A model generated the notes under the pieces. That model did no database searches and was not told where the DNA came from. It saw only the letters and a program-made list of their open reading frames with translations. Position numbers and translations under genes: made by a program. From Litoditis marina (Eukaryota > Nematoda > Chromadorea > Rhabditida > Rhabditidae): DNA of 64,000 bases. The stretch lies in NCBI GenBank assembly GCA_964036275.1, contig OZ038439.1:15298330-15362329 (forward strand), written 5' to 3'. The first letter of the stretch is position 1; each line of letters starts with the position of its first letter. This document shows, in pieces, positions 22,140 to 34,497 of this stretch.

Positions 22140-22427
22140 TCATAATAAATAAACTGACCGTCGTGTATTATGGAACCACTTCTCCTTACTGAATGATTCA
22201 ATTTTGATAAACTGGCCATGGATAACGTGAAAGCCGGGAGTTGCCATGGTACTGCCGTTTACTGTCAGCTCTGTCAAAGCGGTGCCCAGAAAGGTAGCCG
22301 TTTTCATAGTTTCACCATAAGTGCGCATGATCTTTGTCATGAGAAACTGCACAGTTCCTGAACTTTCTGTCAACTCTTGATGACATTTTATTCTCCCGGT
22401 GTCGCCAATGCCTTGATTGTCCTGTGA
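22140..22427 (-). CDS. unidentified coding exon (partial)
   Basis: After a TTTTCACAG acceptor at 22428 the frame stays open for 95 codons (DNQGIGDTGRIKCHQELTES...) with mixed hydrophobic and beta-type composition and ends at TGA 22140. Before that, a good donor (TTCA|GTAAGG) near 22192 would give a phase-1 end matching the hydrolase first exon at 18235 (A+AT, ACA, ATG in frame). So it is either the last exon of a gene upstream of the hydrolase or a 5' exon of the hydrolase transcript, with the LTR element in the intron. A third option is an extra 3' exon of the secreted protein at 22.7 kb through a weak GTGTAG donor. No domain recognised. Confidence 0.45.
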   Translation of the reverse strand, partial: SQDNQGIGDTGRIKCHQELTESSGTVQFLMTKIMRTYGETMKTATFLGTALTELTVNGSTMATPGFHVIHGQFIKIESFSKEKWFHNTRRSVYLL

Positions 22428-22695
22428 AAATCTATGAGATGCATACTGTAAGAAAATGGTTTATTGCACATGAGATAAGCTGATAAAGTGAACGTCCGAA
22501 AAAAAATCGATTGAGATATTCCAGAATTAATTGTTTGAAAAGAAGAATGAATGTATTCATAATAATCGTCTGAATTGTACAAAAAATTCAACCATTATTA
22601 TTTATCGTAACTGTACAAAGATTATATATGAAAAAAAAAACTCGAATGGAATAAAGCGTAAATACGACACCAATTATTCATAATTTGATAGAATA

Positions 22696-25600
22696 CTACA
22701 CAGAAGTATCCGAGAAATCACAACCAAACTGAGTGACACTATGGTCAAACTCTGCAACCGCGCCCTGTTGACAAATTTCGCGCACCATCGGTAACATGCA
22801 GTCTCGATAGGCCGACACACCATCACATTTGTTCTAGAAAAAAAGGATAATCAGAAGAAATGTGAAAAATTCTCGGAAAAGTGTTCTTCTTACAAATGCT
22901 CAACGTTCGAACCCGACTATCTTTGAGTGTTGGAGAGCTCATCCGAGACAAACTGGGAAATGGTGTTTTCCCGACAAGACTATTAGCTTTGCCTGCGAAT
23001 AACATGAACAGTGCAAATATTGTGAACTTTCTCACAGATAAAAACTGTGACATAAATGATTAATTAACAAACGGATATTTTTTCTGCCTTCACGGTTTTA
23101 TTCCGTTGCTTCCAAGGAGAACAAATCTGCTGTTTTTATAAACCAGTTCACAAGTTATATTATCTTTCTTACAAGTTGGTATTTTGACCCACAGCTTACC
23201 GCGGAAACTGAAATAAAAAACAGAAAAAAGTAATCTAAAGTAACCTGATCTTTTCCGGGTGCTGATACTCCACTCACGTGTTGACGACAGTTTGTGGTCT
23301 GCTCAATCTCCAGAATACCTAAACGAGCTTCGTTATAGTTGTTTCCATTCCTAGGTATACACATTTCAGGTTTTCATTTTTCATTTGTTTAGTTTTTAGG
23401 TTTAGTTTTCATTTTTACGTTGTGAATTTCCGGAAAAGTGCGACATAGATGACAAGGCAAATGATCAAAATTATAAATTATGCTTCATCTAGGACTCAAA
23501 CCAATCACGGAAGTTGGTTTAGCGCCAAAGTTGCGCTAACAACGATGCGTTTGGGGTTTGTTTTTTGCAGATCATCACGGTGTATGCCGCTCTATTCCGA
23601 TGTGTTTGTAGTTTGATCCCATAGCTTTTCGGTCGGAATTCGCAAATTATGCCGGATAATTAGTTCGAAGCAGAACTCGGATGTATAGTTTTTTCCATTC
23701 CTACCGAGACTCCTACAGTGGGATTTCGAAACTTCCAAGCCGTTTCACTCACTTTCTTTTGATCGGGGAAGTTTGATCGGGAACGGATTTCCGTACCTCA
23801 TTCTCCTTCTCAGGTGGAGTAAATATACGAGAGCATTTTCATGAACTACAATTTCGGCTTCACAACAGCCTTTAGAAAAATTGTAAGGTTACTGCGGGAG
23901 TCTCAGTAGGAATGGTGTGAACTATAGTCATTCTCCTCTATAAGGGTAGCTTACAGTCGTAATGCGTCATGAATCGTTCGATGTTAGGTGGCGAGCACTG
24001 ATAGCCCAAATGATCCTGAGCGAATCGGATCTGAAATAAAGCCATACTTTCCATGCATGACTGAACAGTGTGGCAAATGCTCATCTGATATCAGCAAAAA
24101 AGAAGATGTAACTAGAAGAATGAAGCACACATTCACTACATATCATTATCGTCAAGACGCTTCAGATAACATCAAATCTTTGTTGTTGTTCTAAAAATAT
24201 TCACCTGAACATATTGCACTCATTAGTGCAGTTTTAGATGCATTCTCTCTGGCCATGTTTTCTCATGTACCGTTCGCTAGATGCGTTCAAGTTAGAATAA
24301 TGCAGGTTTCAACTGCAACACGTGATGACGCACACCGTTCTTGTAGTTTGTATGATCATATAAGGTTTAGTTTCACTCACCAACTCGTCTTCAATACAGT
24401 GCTTGATTGGCAACATGCCGGCACAAAGGAATGAATTGGCGTAACCGTCACATAACTCGAGAAGCTCGACTCGAGTATATAGGTAGACGGGGAATGAACT
24501 CTGAAACGTAGTGGGTGTTTTTGTTTCTGAATAGTTCATATAGATTATATGGGCTTTTATCCTGATCAGTGACTGAAAAAAGTGAAAACCATATCACCAG
24601 CCTGATAGTCTAATTTTGAAAGTTCCGCAAGGTTTTCGATTCAACTGTAGTTTATTACGGTGCGTTGGATAGGGAAAATGTAGATTCCCAAATAGGTTCT
24701 CAAAATTTCGTGTTGCGACATGCCTCTGCACAACATCAAAATGATCGTTATTTGTTTCTCACCTTAGTCAGAGAAGGTCTATTACGTCGCAGTCCAACCC
24801 AAGTCCGCATCAGCGGCGCCACACATACACGAGCCTGAGATTTTTTTTAGAGATTTGAACTTTCAAATTTGAACTTTTATCGTTGAATTCATCAAAACTG
24901 TCCTTCTTAGTACTAAATCTTGAAAAAGGACCCATTCTGAGAATTGGAACAAAATGTCAATTCAGCTACTACATGCTCAAAAAAAGCGTTAGTTACCCGT
25001 TTTAATAGATGTCGTTTCTTTTAGTTTTATGTCAGAAAATAGAATCGCTAGATGTGATCTTCAAGTTTTCACAGCACCTTATTTCTCTCTCCTGACGAAC
25101 AGTCTGGGGAAATAACTGTCATTTTCGGTGTTGTCGCAACTTCTTCATTTTCAAGAGGCATTTTTTGATCATCTGGAATGTTCTCGGTTTCTTGTTCCTC
25201 TCCGCTTCCCAACATGTCGTTTTCCGAATTCTTTTCAGAAGTACTTCCTAGTTCAGATGGAAGTTCAGTAGTGTCTTCAAGGACTGTAATTGATGTTGTT
25301 GGCTCGGTGGTGACCAGTTCATCGTTGTCATTTGTTTCCAAGGGTTCTGAAGCGCCTTCAACATCGATTGCCTCTGTTTCTGTAGCACTGTTTGGATCGT
25401 CGTGCATGGTTTCGAAGTGGTTCAAATTGTTTTCAACAGCTTCTGGTTCCAGCTCTATAGCAGTCATGGGGCTGCTGTTCAATATAGGTTCGTCCACCAG
25501 CTCGGTGGTAGTTGATGGTGATATCGTGGTTTCTGGAATGTACGTATGGGGCGAATGTGTGTTACTGGTTACGGTAGGTTGAGCTACGGTAGTGGGCACT

Positions 25601-28600
25601 GTCGAGGATACTGTAGCTGTCGTCTGATTGGTTGATTTTCGTGGGCGACGGGACCAGGTGGTGCGAATGGTGGTTGTAGTAGTCGGCTTGTGCGCCAGCC
25701 ATCCTAAAAAAACATCTGAAGTCACATTAGCGAAAACCTATATTTTGAGGGTAGGTGGTTTTTGTTATAGTTAGAAGGTTAGTGGGAGGTTTCCAACTGT
25801 TTTTTTTGTCGTTGTCAGATAACTTTGTTCATCGTTAACTATCGTTTTCCACCCTCTATTTCATATACTACACAGGACATTCACTGTTTGCATTTCGAGC
25901 TTTCAATCTGCGTTCTGTTTTCGTCAGTGAGAGTCTTTAACAAAAATGATCATGTAGTTGGACTGTATCCCTGTTGCTCACAGAAGCTCTCGTCGGATTC
26001 ACAAAAACTACAAAACTGCCCACTTTTCGTATCCACGCGACATCCATATCCCCTCATCATCTCCTTGTACAGGGTGCGGGCACCCTCCGCGCATTCCAGA
26101 ACTGCGGAATAACAGTCGAAGGCCGTCTGTTGACCGTCACATTTGTCCACTTGGTCAGGGGAGGTATCGGAGATGTATTTGATGCAGTTCTGGAGAATTT
26201 CGAAGAGTTTTATATAAGTTTTGGGCACGCCTAATGTTGTGTTTTGTAGTCATTGGTTTAGATTGGTTATTTTACTTTGAAATTGCAACTTCTTATCCAC
26301 GTATTTTCATATTGATAGAATGAGTTCTAGTTACACATTTCATGACATCGAAATATTTCACCAACCTTGTTTTGATTGATGGTCTCTTGCATACATTCAT
26401 AATCTTCTTTCATTGTATCAATGCGGAAACAAATCGACTCAAATTGGCGAGCCAAAAAGTCGAGCAACTGAAAATGATGTGAAGATTATGTGTCGGTCAA
26501 ACAAGCAAAACTGCTATAGGAATACACATTTGGAAAACGATTTTATTGCCAAAATGTGAACTTCGCACAAACCGATTTACTCACGCGTTTTGTCTTACTT
26601 ATCATCAGAAGTGAAGCTATCGCATACGTGAGCATACATGGGTTGAAAACACGACCACTTTCACTTATAATTTGCGCAGAATATAAAAAACCAAAATTTG
26701 TATTACCATAGTTTCCGTGCATCGTTGTCTCTGCTCCCTGGCACACTTGTTCCCTTCTTCATATTCCTGACACAGCGAAAATACCGTAGATGACGTCATA
26801 TTGAACAGCGGAAACCGAACACGAACGGTGTAGGGATTGGCCACCGAGAGCGACGCCAGACGACTGGAGTAAAAAAAAAGATGAAAACTATTAGTTATGT
26901 GAATCCCACTACTCTGCTACTACTTTCAAATAAATTTGAAAATCTGTTAGTATTTTCTGAGTTTTGACTTCGACCCGTTATGAAACAGAACAGAGGCAAA
27001 AATTTACTGGTTAGTTCTAACAGTTTTAACTATAATGATAGTTTTCCGATTTTTTACTTTAAAATAAATAGTGTGCTCACCTAACCAGATTGGAGTGGCA
27101 GGCCGCGATAAAGTCCTGGTCTTCTTCACGACATAGTGATTCTGGTGTTTTCATCGTTGTAATTGATGATGCTTCCGTACCGTTCGTTTCTTCAACAGTT
27201 GATAACATATTTTCGGCCAATTTATCAATGTGATTTTCCTCAGAAATGACGTTTTCTCCTTCATCATTCGAAGTATTCATCTTGTCAGATTCTGACATTG
27301 CCGATATCAAATTAGAGGTCGAAGTGGTGTCGATCGACGTGTTATTACTTTTTTCGTTGTTATTACTGTCAGATGAAGAGTCATCAATAGATCTCGTGAG
27401 ATCATCATTGTAGTCGTGAAGAAGAGGAGCGACGTTATCGGTGTCATCATTCAGTGTTTTTGACACAACGTCATCAGAAAAGATTTTCTTGTTCGATGGA
27501 GTTTCCAAGACTTCACTATCGGAAACCTCAGCCAAAGTCATGTCGCCGTGAGATGACGAGTTGTTTTCAGCTTGGACAAGTTTTGCATCGAACATGCGGT
27601 TTTCCGTTTCGGTTGATTGAACATCAAAAACTGGACTCTTCTCTAGTTCAAACATGGTTTCATGACGATCAGAAGTCCTCTCTGGAACGCCTGGGGGAAA
27701 CACATCAGATGTAGAGAATATTTTGGTGGAATTCAAGACTGGACTTTCGGTATCATCATCAGATCTGACTTCGAAATCGTCGAAGCTGGTTGAAGTACCC
27801 ACATTTTCCGGTGAATTCACTTCGGTTGCAACATTTGTGGTGTTACCAAAAGCAAAGTTGTCATCAACTTCAGCTGAGTTGGCATTGATTACAGATTTTG
27901 ACATCGTCTGGTCAGCCATATGTATGTCCGTCAAAGAACCGTGAAGTTCCGCAATTTCCGTGGAGGAAATTAATGGATGATCAGTAGTCATTCTGGATGT
28001 TTCCGGGTCATTCATGTTGTCTGAGACCAACTGGGTGGTGTATGTTTCGTGTACTTCCTCCGAGGTATTCTGACTTCTCAGATCCATCGTGGATTGCGTG
28101 GGTTCGTGTGCTGACGATGACGTTACTTCAACGATTACCGGAGACGTGACCGATTTTGCCCTTTTAGGATGCGGTACCGGTTCGTCAGATGGGTTAGAGT
28201 TTTCAGAACTCGTACTGTTCAAAATGTCATGCATTTGTGGAATTGTTTTCGAAGTATTGATGGAGGAGGCTTGGTCTGTAAGATTTGCACTTAATTAGAA
28301 TTCTAAACAATAAAACAACGAGAAAACGTTCGGACTCTAGTTGCACTTTATAGAAAAACGTCTGTTGAACTTGCGCTTTGAGAGAGTAGTAACATTGTAA
28401 ACTTACCATTCTCACTGGACCTCGGCGAACTAGCCCCGTTCGACGGTCGGTTTTCAGCAAGGAAATCTGAAAGAACACTCTACTGTTTGTGAAAAATTGA
28501 ATGTTCAAAAAATGAATGAATGATTTTACTGTCTGGAATGAAAGCTATGGATTAGGTTCGGCAGAAAACAATCGTTTATTGCAACACGCCTTCCACGAAT

Positions 28601-31233
28601 AACTTTCTCTCTAATTGGTAAGCTTCGAGAAAAGTCATCAAACTACACACAAAGGTCGGCCTGATTAAAAACATGGTTTGTTATTCGTATTTAGCTCACC
28701 GTGAAGATTGTCATAAGTGTAGGTATCGGAGTCGTTCAAAGCTCGTAATTCCGACAGAAACTTCGTGTCTGAAAATTCGACAAAACACTGAACGGGCGGA
28801 AACTAGTACAAAACATAATTCTTACCGAATATAGAAGCATGTGATCAGTTTCTACATGTCATCTGCAAACAGGTCAATGTTCATAATTGGAAAGTCTACT
28901 ACTGAGTCGAACGGTGTAAGTAACAGTTCTCCCATGTATAGGCATTGAATGTATTAGATTACTATAATTTAACCCTGAATCAGATGAATGTAAGCAATGT
29001 TAACATGAATAAACTAAAATCTTACTAACCTTCCTTCAGTGCACACCCGAAATGGTTGATGGCGCCGGCTATGAGTCCCACGGCGACCTGTCCACAGGCC
29101 TTCTCCAACGAAGGGGTGATACAGGAGAAGAACTTCGGAAGACCGCGACATCTATCTGTGAACAAACAAACAATTTGGTAAACAATGATTAGCCTAATGT
29201 GTAGTGAAAAACCAACATGTTCACACACAAGCAAAACCAACTAGAACGAACTTGAATGTTTTTGGTTTCATAACTGTTCAAAACTCTGCTATTTTTTCCC
29301 TAATAATGGGTAATATTAATTGTGTAATGGAACAGTGTTGAAAAGTAAATGAAACATTGAATTAGACAAAACATATAGTTAAAATAACCTTTGTCACTCA
29401 GAGGATTGGGCATTCCGAATATTGATTGGAGACAGTGGCGCGAGCGTAAGAGAGACGCAGAAATACAGTCGTATCGCTCTGAATGTAGAGTTGTGAAAAT
29501 ATAGGATTCAGATTGAGACTCACGTCAAACGTGAAAGTTTGAACCAACATTTTCTGCAACGGTCCACGTTTTGGTTAGATGGTGATGTTATCAAACTTTT
29601 TTTGTAGAGTTCAGAGGTTCTTGAATGCATTTTATAGAAAAGTACTGGAGACTCGGGTTGTTTGATGAAAATCGTCACAATAGTGTATTGAGGTAATGAA
29701 CAAAAACTCACCGATATATGCCGGGAAAATAGGACCACAGAAAAAACCCAGTTGCCCGGTGACAAAACTCAACATAGGATCGGACTCGCAACTAGAATTG
29801 ATGAGGAGTTCAAAAAAAACACATGACTGAATAATTTTTGTTTTTCAATGTAAAACGCATTATTTATAGAAATATGACTGAATAATCCTTATTTTCTCGT
29901 CTCTCGAGGTTTGATATAAAAAACACAATCAATTGTTACTTTCCAGTAAAAACTAGAAATTGCTGTAGTGGAGTAAATCCCGTTTTGATCTATTTTCAAC
30001 TAAATCAATTATAAAAGTACTTCAAAACGTAATCAAGAATAAAATATTACCCTCCTTCCGGGAAACATTTCTGTCTTCCTTGTTCGTAGATGTCACATAA
30101 CAATATTGTTGAATTTCTCGTGTAGAATGGCACCTGAAATTTTGTTTTGTTTTTATAAAGTACACAACTTAAAAGAAATTCCTCTGTAAAAACGTATAAA
30201 GAGTATATAAACCTTACCCAAACGTTATACTGAAAACAAGATAATATACCTGTATTTTCCTATGTATTTCGTTTAAAGGGACCATTTTAAAGGGAGCCTC
30301 TTTAATTTGGAGGTTTGAGCTGATTAGTCGATATTGTTTACATTAATAAAACCAAAATCATTCATCTAGGTCTCAATGTCCTGTTTTGCTCCGTGTTCAT
30401 TAAAATTCAGCGCAACCACGCGCACGTACATACACCGCCGAGTTCACTTACGTACAATCATTTCAAAATGTCTATAAAAATACAAAACCATATTCAAAAC
30501 ATTGCCAAAATCACCACAATCAAAGCTGTGACAGAGGATTTGTAGATATCATGAAAACAACAAAGCAACGGCATCACAGTAACCCAAATTATGTTGGCTT
30601 CTATTTTTCCCCGAAATAATGTGGTTTTCTGCACTTTTTGTATGTAACGTGTAAAACTTTTATCTCAAAACAGAATAAATGACTTCTTTCAATTTCCAAA
30701 ACCTTACATTGCACATTATAAAGGTACGGTCCCTTTAAAATAGCTAGGTTTTCAACACAACTCAATCAAACACCAATTTAGTTGTGGGTGATTTCAAACT
30801 ACACAATATTGAGAAAGTAGGATAATGGTTTCATAAAAATAATAAGAAAAACTAACCGGGAAAAGTAGGTTCGTAGAATGGGATTCAACATTTCTGATGT
30901 GCTCCCACGTATCGAAGAGAGGTCGAAGACATATGCCCAATGACGAGGGAGAAGAGACGCAGAGTGGCACAGACGAGACTTGAAAAAACCCTATTTTAGG
31001 AAATGCAATGAAATATATCCATGTTTTTGCTCAAGTACAGCATGACTCAATGAAAATTGACTATGGGGCAGTGCAAAGTCAGCTCCGTCAATTGTCAGCG
31101 TGAGTGAGTAGTAAAATATTTAATGAGTTCCCTAATTAAAAACAATGAAAAGCAACCAAACGTTGTGAGAATACGTTCAAAACTCACCACTGACGACCAA
31201 CCCGGTCAGAAAAAGCAGTTTGGTTAACCGCAT
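22696..31233 (-). CDS. large secreted multidomain Cys-rich protein with Ser/Thr/Glu-rich linkers (proteoglycan-like, ~1,092 aa)
   Basis: Extracellular protein, probably matrix or proteoglycan. Exons: 31233-31188, 30978-30857, 30133-30051, 29791-29712, 29155-29030, 28768-28700, 28466-28407, 28275-27081, 26863-26707, 26467-26366, 26189-~26024, 25703-25078, 24834-24763, 24500-24381, 24030-23955, 23318-23278, 22833-22696. It has a signal peptide (MRLTKLLFLTGLVVS). A Cys-rich module repeats three times: C..PL..TW..L, then FPVYxYTR, then LCDxYxxxxxC, then LGFxC, then KCDGxxxYxDC, ending in FGC. Modules are separated by linkers of ~440 and ~210 residues rich in S, T, E and D, including LGSGEE, a plausible glycosaminoglycan site. 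Architecture resembles CPG4-domain (or T20D4.11/DUF19) proteins; which one is not settled. The donor of exon 11 is uncertain; if unused, the frame stops at 25950 and this would be two genes. Confidence 0.75.
23684..23927. mobile_element. MITE with ~35-bp TIRs (tatagt..ccattcctac), copy 1
   Basis: Ends read 'tatagttttttccattcct' + 'accgagactcctacagt' and the inverse 'actgcgggagtctcagtagg' + 'aatggtgtgaactata'. It lies in an intron of the secreted protein gene. A second copy is inverted at 49494-49728. The interior shares 'aaacttccaagccg' and 'ttcggcttcacaacagcctt'. Non-coding; TA is a possible target duplication. Confidence 0.75.
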
Positions 31234-32286
31234 TTTATGAGAACAACGCAATAAATCGGTTGTACGTTGAGTGATGGTGCAACAACGAAGATATATAGCT
31301 GAAAATTTATGAGATTAAAATTTTTGAAAGCTAATAAATGTTGATTTAACAAAACAAATTTCGTTGACACTTCGAAACTCTAATTATGATTTGAATAGAT
31401 TGTACTGATTTACACACATATTTGGTACAAGAAATAATTCAAACTGGAGTTTTTGTAGCTTTGGAAGTTACAGTTCTTCTATGAAATTATTCGTAAAAAT
31501 TTGAATTTAGATCTACTGAAAACCCCATAAAGTTTGAAATTCACCAAAAACCTAAAATAAAAGACATTGTAATGGCTGAAATGGTTGCAGATCTTCAAAA
31601 GTGACAGTTCGGAAATAGCGGGAATCTTCCATGAAAACGAGTGATAAACCAGTTGATGTGGCTGCATATATCACTCTCCTTCGCATACTTTTCCCCCGCT
31701 TTCTTTACATTGACCCATTTGAGACGAGTTTCACAAGTTAGACAGGATACGTGGAAAGTTGGTCCAGGAATTAACTTACAAAGTGATAAAAACGCTATAA
31801 AACACAGTTTCGTAAGAAGAGTTAAACATTTTGACAGGTTTAAGGACCGCGGAGAGAAGAAAGACAGGATTTGTTGTGCAATTATCCTGGAAATTTTCGT
31901 TGGGTGGTCGATGCAACTTTTCGAGAACAAAACATGTCCTGAGAGCCTGAAAAAATATCAAATTTTGAAAAAAACAGTGTTAGTATGGATGCTGTTTTGA
32001 TGCGGATACATAATTAGTGTCTCTTTTCCCGTTTGATCTGTTTAAAGGAATCTTATTTGAATGAACAGAAATATATAGTAGTATAGTGCAACTACCCACC
32101 TTATTTACATCGAGGAGAAATATATTCATTCTGTAAAACCTTTCTGCAAACTTCTCGTAAACTTCCCAACGTTTTAGTGGGCGATTTTTCATCAGCTACT
32201 GCCATTTGCGTTTAGTAGTTCTATAGCATAATTAATTACCCGAATCAAGCATGTTAGTGCCCACAAAACATAGTCAGACTAGTAAT
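31234..32286. other. divergent intergenic spacer
   Basis: About 1 kb between the minus-strand secreted protein and the plus-strand peptide gene, so it should contain both promoters. Overlapping frames near 31.6-32.0 kb on both strands are not supported by splice or domain evidence. No repeat was recognised. Confidence 0.5.
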
Positions 32287-33370
32287 ATGGGCGCTTTCAC
32301 CAAGTTCATTATCGCACTTTTCTATATTTCATATGTTCTGGCGTTTCCCGGACTGAGAGTGGGTGAGTCGAGTTTGATTTGAAAGCCTAAGAAATTTCAT
32401 ATTTAATTTACAAAGCTCGAAAAGTTGGGTATATTTTTAACAGTGAAAAACATAAATCGACAACAAAAAAAATATATTCTGCTAGTCAAATATGTTAAAC
32501 GTGTTAAACAAATCAAGTTTCGGGTGTTATTGTACCATGGTGGATGGTTCTTCATTTTTCACGTAATTCCAATTAATAAGAATCACGTTCCACATACGTT
32601 TTCACCTAGCTGTTCGCAAAAGGTGTATTTTCAATTCACAATACAATTTTGACGACATCACGTCAGCCGCGTGTTCATGAACAGTCACGCCCTTCTAGGG
32701 AGTAGTCCAAGTCAATTATCAAAAAATATCGAGAATCTTGAAAATATTGAATAATTGAAAAAAAATAACAGAAACAAGAAGGAAATTCGGGAAAATGCTT
32801 TAATAGCTTTAAAAACGAATGATTTCGCCAAATATCCCGCCTGGAAAAGTGCACGCAGAGCGCAAGTAGCACGCTACTAGCACGCTAGTAGCCCGCTCGT
32901 CTGGCACGTCCGCGCTCATATGGCATCAAGTGGCGCGGACTGCGCTCATATGGCAAAACGATTTCAACTGGCGCGCTACTAACCCACGAATGTCTGAGTA
33001 ACACATTTTTCATAATGTACCGTGAAAAGACCGTTTGTGAAGGATGGAGATAGCTTTGTCAACAGCTCATTTCGGTTCGCAATACAGGTACCGCGCCGAG
33101 CGGAGATCGAACTCGTGTCGTGTGGAGCGACATCAGAACGCTAACCACCTGACCACTCGGCATCCTCAACGTAGCATTCAACAAATACAAGTAACCATTT
33201 AGGTACTTTATTGTTCAGGAATCCTCGTCAATCATCACCCGTCTCTGCGCAGCCAACAGGAAGAGCCCCAGTTTCGGTATCCAACTGAAAACGCGGAGCT
33301 AGTAACATCCTACCTGCCACCCTTCTCCTATGTTGTTCATGTTGGAAAACGATTTGTACGAATAAACTAG
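32287..33370 (+). CDS. small secreted neuropeptide-like precursor (2 exons, 75 aa)
   Basis: Exon 1 (32287-32362) encodes a signal peptide (MGAFTKFIIALFYISYVLA) followed by FPGLRV and ends at AGTGG|GTGAGT. Exon 2 (33219-33370) follows GTTCAG in matching phase and encodes GILVNHHPSLRSQQEEPQFR, then PTENAELVTSYLPPFSYVVH, then VGKRFVRIN and a stop. A Gly-Lys-Arg triplet near the C-terminus is the classic amidation and dibasic cleavage signal, so an amidated peptide ending VVHV-NH2 is plausible. The TAG stop is overlapped by 'aataaa'. The 856-bp intron carries a tRNA-like repeat. The family is not recognised; neuropeptide or antimicrobial role is inference. Confidence 0.65.
33085..33170 (-). repeat. 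tRNA-like SINE head
   Basis: The reverse strand reads 'gatgccgagtggtcaggtgg' with 'ttagcgttctga', then 'gagttcgatctcc'. Both A and B boxes match the 17.7-kb repeat family. It lies in the intron of the small peptide gene. The tail is not clear. Confidence 0.65.
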
Positions 33371-33620
33371 TTTTTTTTTCAGAGTCACTTGTTTTTAGCT
33401 TCTTACCGTGTGCTATACTGTAATTTTGATTTGATCGAAATATTCTGAAGAAAAATGTAGTTTTCATGAAGTCTTCAAATCTTCGTCGAAGCGTTATCTC
33501 TCAAAGTCGGTTCGGGATCTCACACCTTGTAATCTAAGAAACTGTGAAGAGTGTTCACAGAATAGTGGTTATCGACACGTTTTTATAGACGAGAACCTGT
33601 AATACAATGACTTCCTGAGG

Positions 33621-33628
33621 TATAAAAG
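33621..33628 (+). promoter_or_regulatory. TATA box of peptide gene A
   Basis: TATAAAAG lies 54 bp upstream of the ATG at 33675. The surrounding ~190 bp ('tctcaaagtc', 'aacctgtaatacaa', 'cttctattcgccaac') are conserved at gene B, indicating a duplicated promoter. Confidence 0.75.
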
Positions 33629-33674
33629 ACTCTATGCAAAGTATAAATCAACAATAGTTCTCTATTCGCCAACA

Positions 33675-34497
33675 ATGAATCTTCTTTTCGTGCTCTTCGC
33701 TCTTCTGGCCGTTCTCCAACTCACAGGAGCTCAGTGGGGTGAGTTCAACATTCTCTTAACTTTCATGAACTCAAAATTTCGAACTTTATTGAAAATACCT
33801 TGTTCTGTATGGAATATTCTACCAAATAGGTAGGAACTTTGTTGATCGTGACACAACCAAGAATAGCTTTCAATCAGAGTGCATGTAAAAGAGTTGAGTG
33901 TCCTTCCCTAGAAACTATCTCTTCTGGCTAGGAACACGTAACAAAGAGAATCTCTCGCTGCCTTTTCAAATGACACAAGTTTGAAAAATACCGGTCACAA
34001 TTGAAAAGAGAACTTAACTGCGGACTCGAAACATTGTTTTCAGCAACCCCGAAACATTGTTTTCAGCAAAAAATGTGCCAAGTTCGATCAAAAACTCATT
34101 CATTATCTCGAACATAACAGACCATTGGCGATCTATTAGTACTTACGACAAGGTGCTTACTTGTACACAATATAACTACCTTTATTGCACTTTGTTATTA
34201 CTGTGTGTTGCTGAAGGTGTCGTTGGCGTCAACGATAAGTTAGCTAAAAGTTCTCCAAGTGGCTGTCGGTTACATTCAGGTTGCAAAACATCAAATAACG
34301 TTATAAATACACACAAAAACGAGAAAAAAATCCTGATACAAAATTTTCCAGTTTACGGCCGCGGCATGATGCGGTACGGAAGAGGTATGCGCGGCGGCGG
34401 CCGTGCCATGTACGGACGTCGTGGTATGTACGGAAGACGCAGGGGCATGGGCGGTATGCGCGGACTCTACGGCATACTGAGAATGATTGGAAAGTAA
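33675..34497 (+). CDS. peptide gene A: secreted Gly/Arg/Met/Tyr-rich peptide (69 aa)
   Basis: Two exons, 33675-33738 and 34352-34497, with a phase-1 intron of 613 bp. Exon 1 is a signal peptide (MNLLFVLFALLAVLQLTGAQ). Exon 2 encodes a basic Gly-rich chain with YGRGMMRYGRGM and MYGRRGMYGRRRGMGG, ending RMIGK. Signal peptide plus a 'QWG/YG' start and Gly-Tyr-rich body resembles the nematode NLP/CNC (caenacin) epidermal antimicrobial peptides; that role is inferred. The terminal GK could be an amidation site. It is the first of eight similar genes and is closest to B. Confidence 0.85.

Noticed and set aside
25178..25582. 134-aa plus-strand ORF
   Set aside because: Antisense shadow of the Ser/Thr-rich linker exon of the secreted protein.
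34057..34497. 146-aa single-exon version of peptide gene A
   Set aside because: The intron reading through to exon 2 is open by chance; the leader exon at 33675 and the conserved phase-1 junction give the family architecture.
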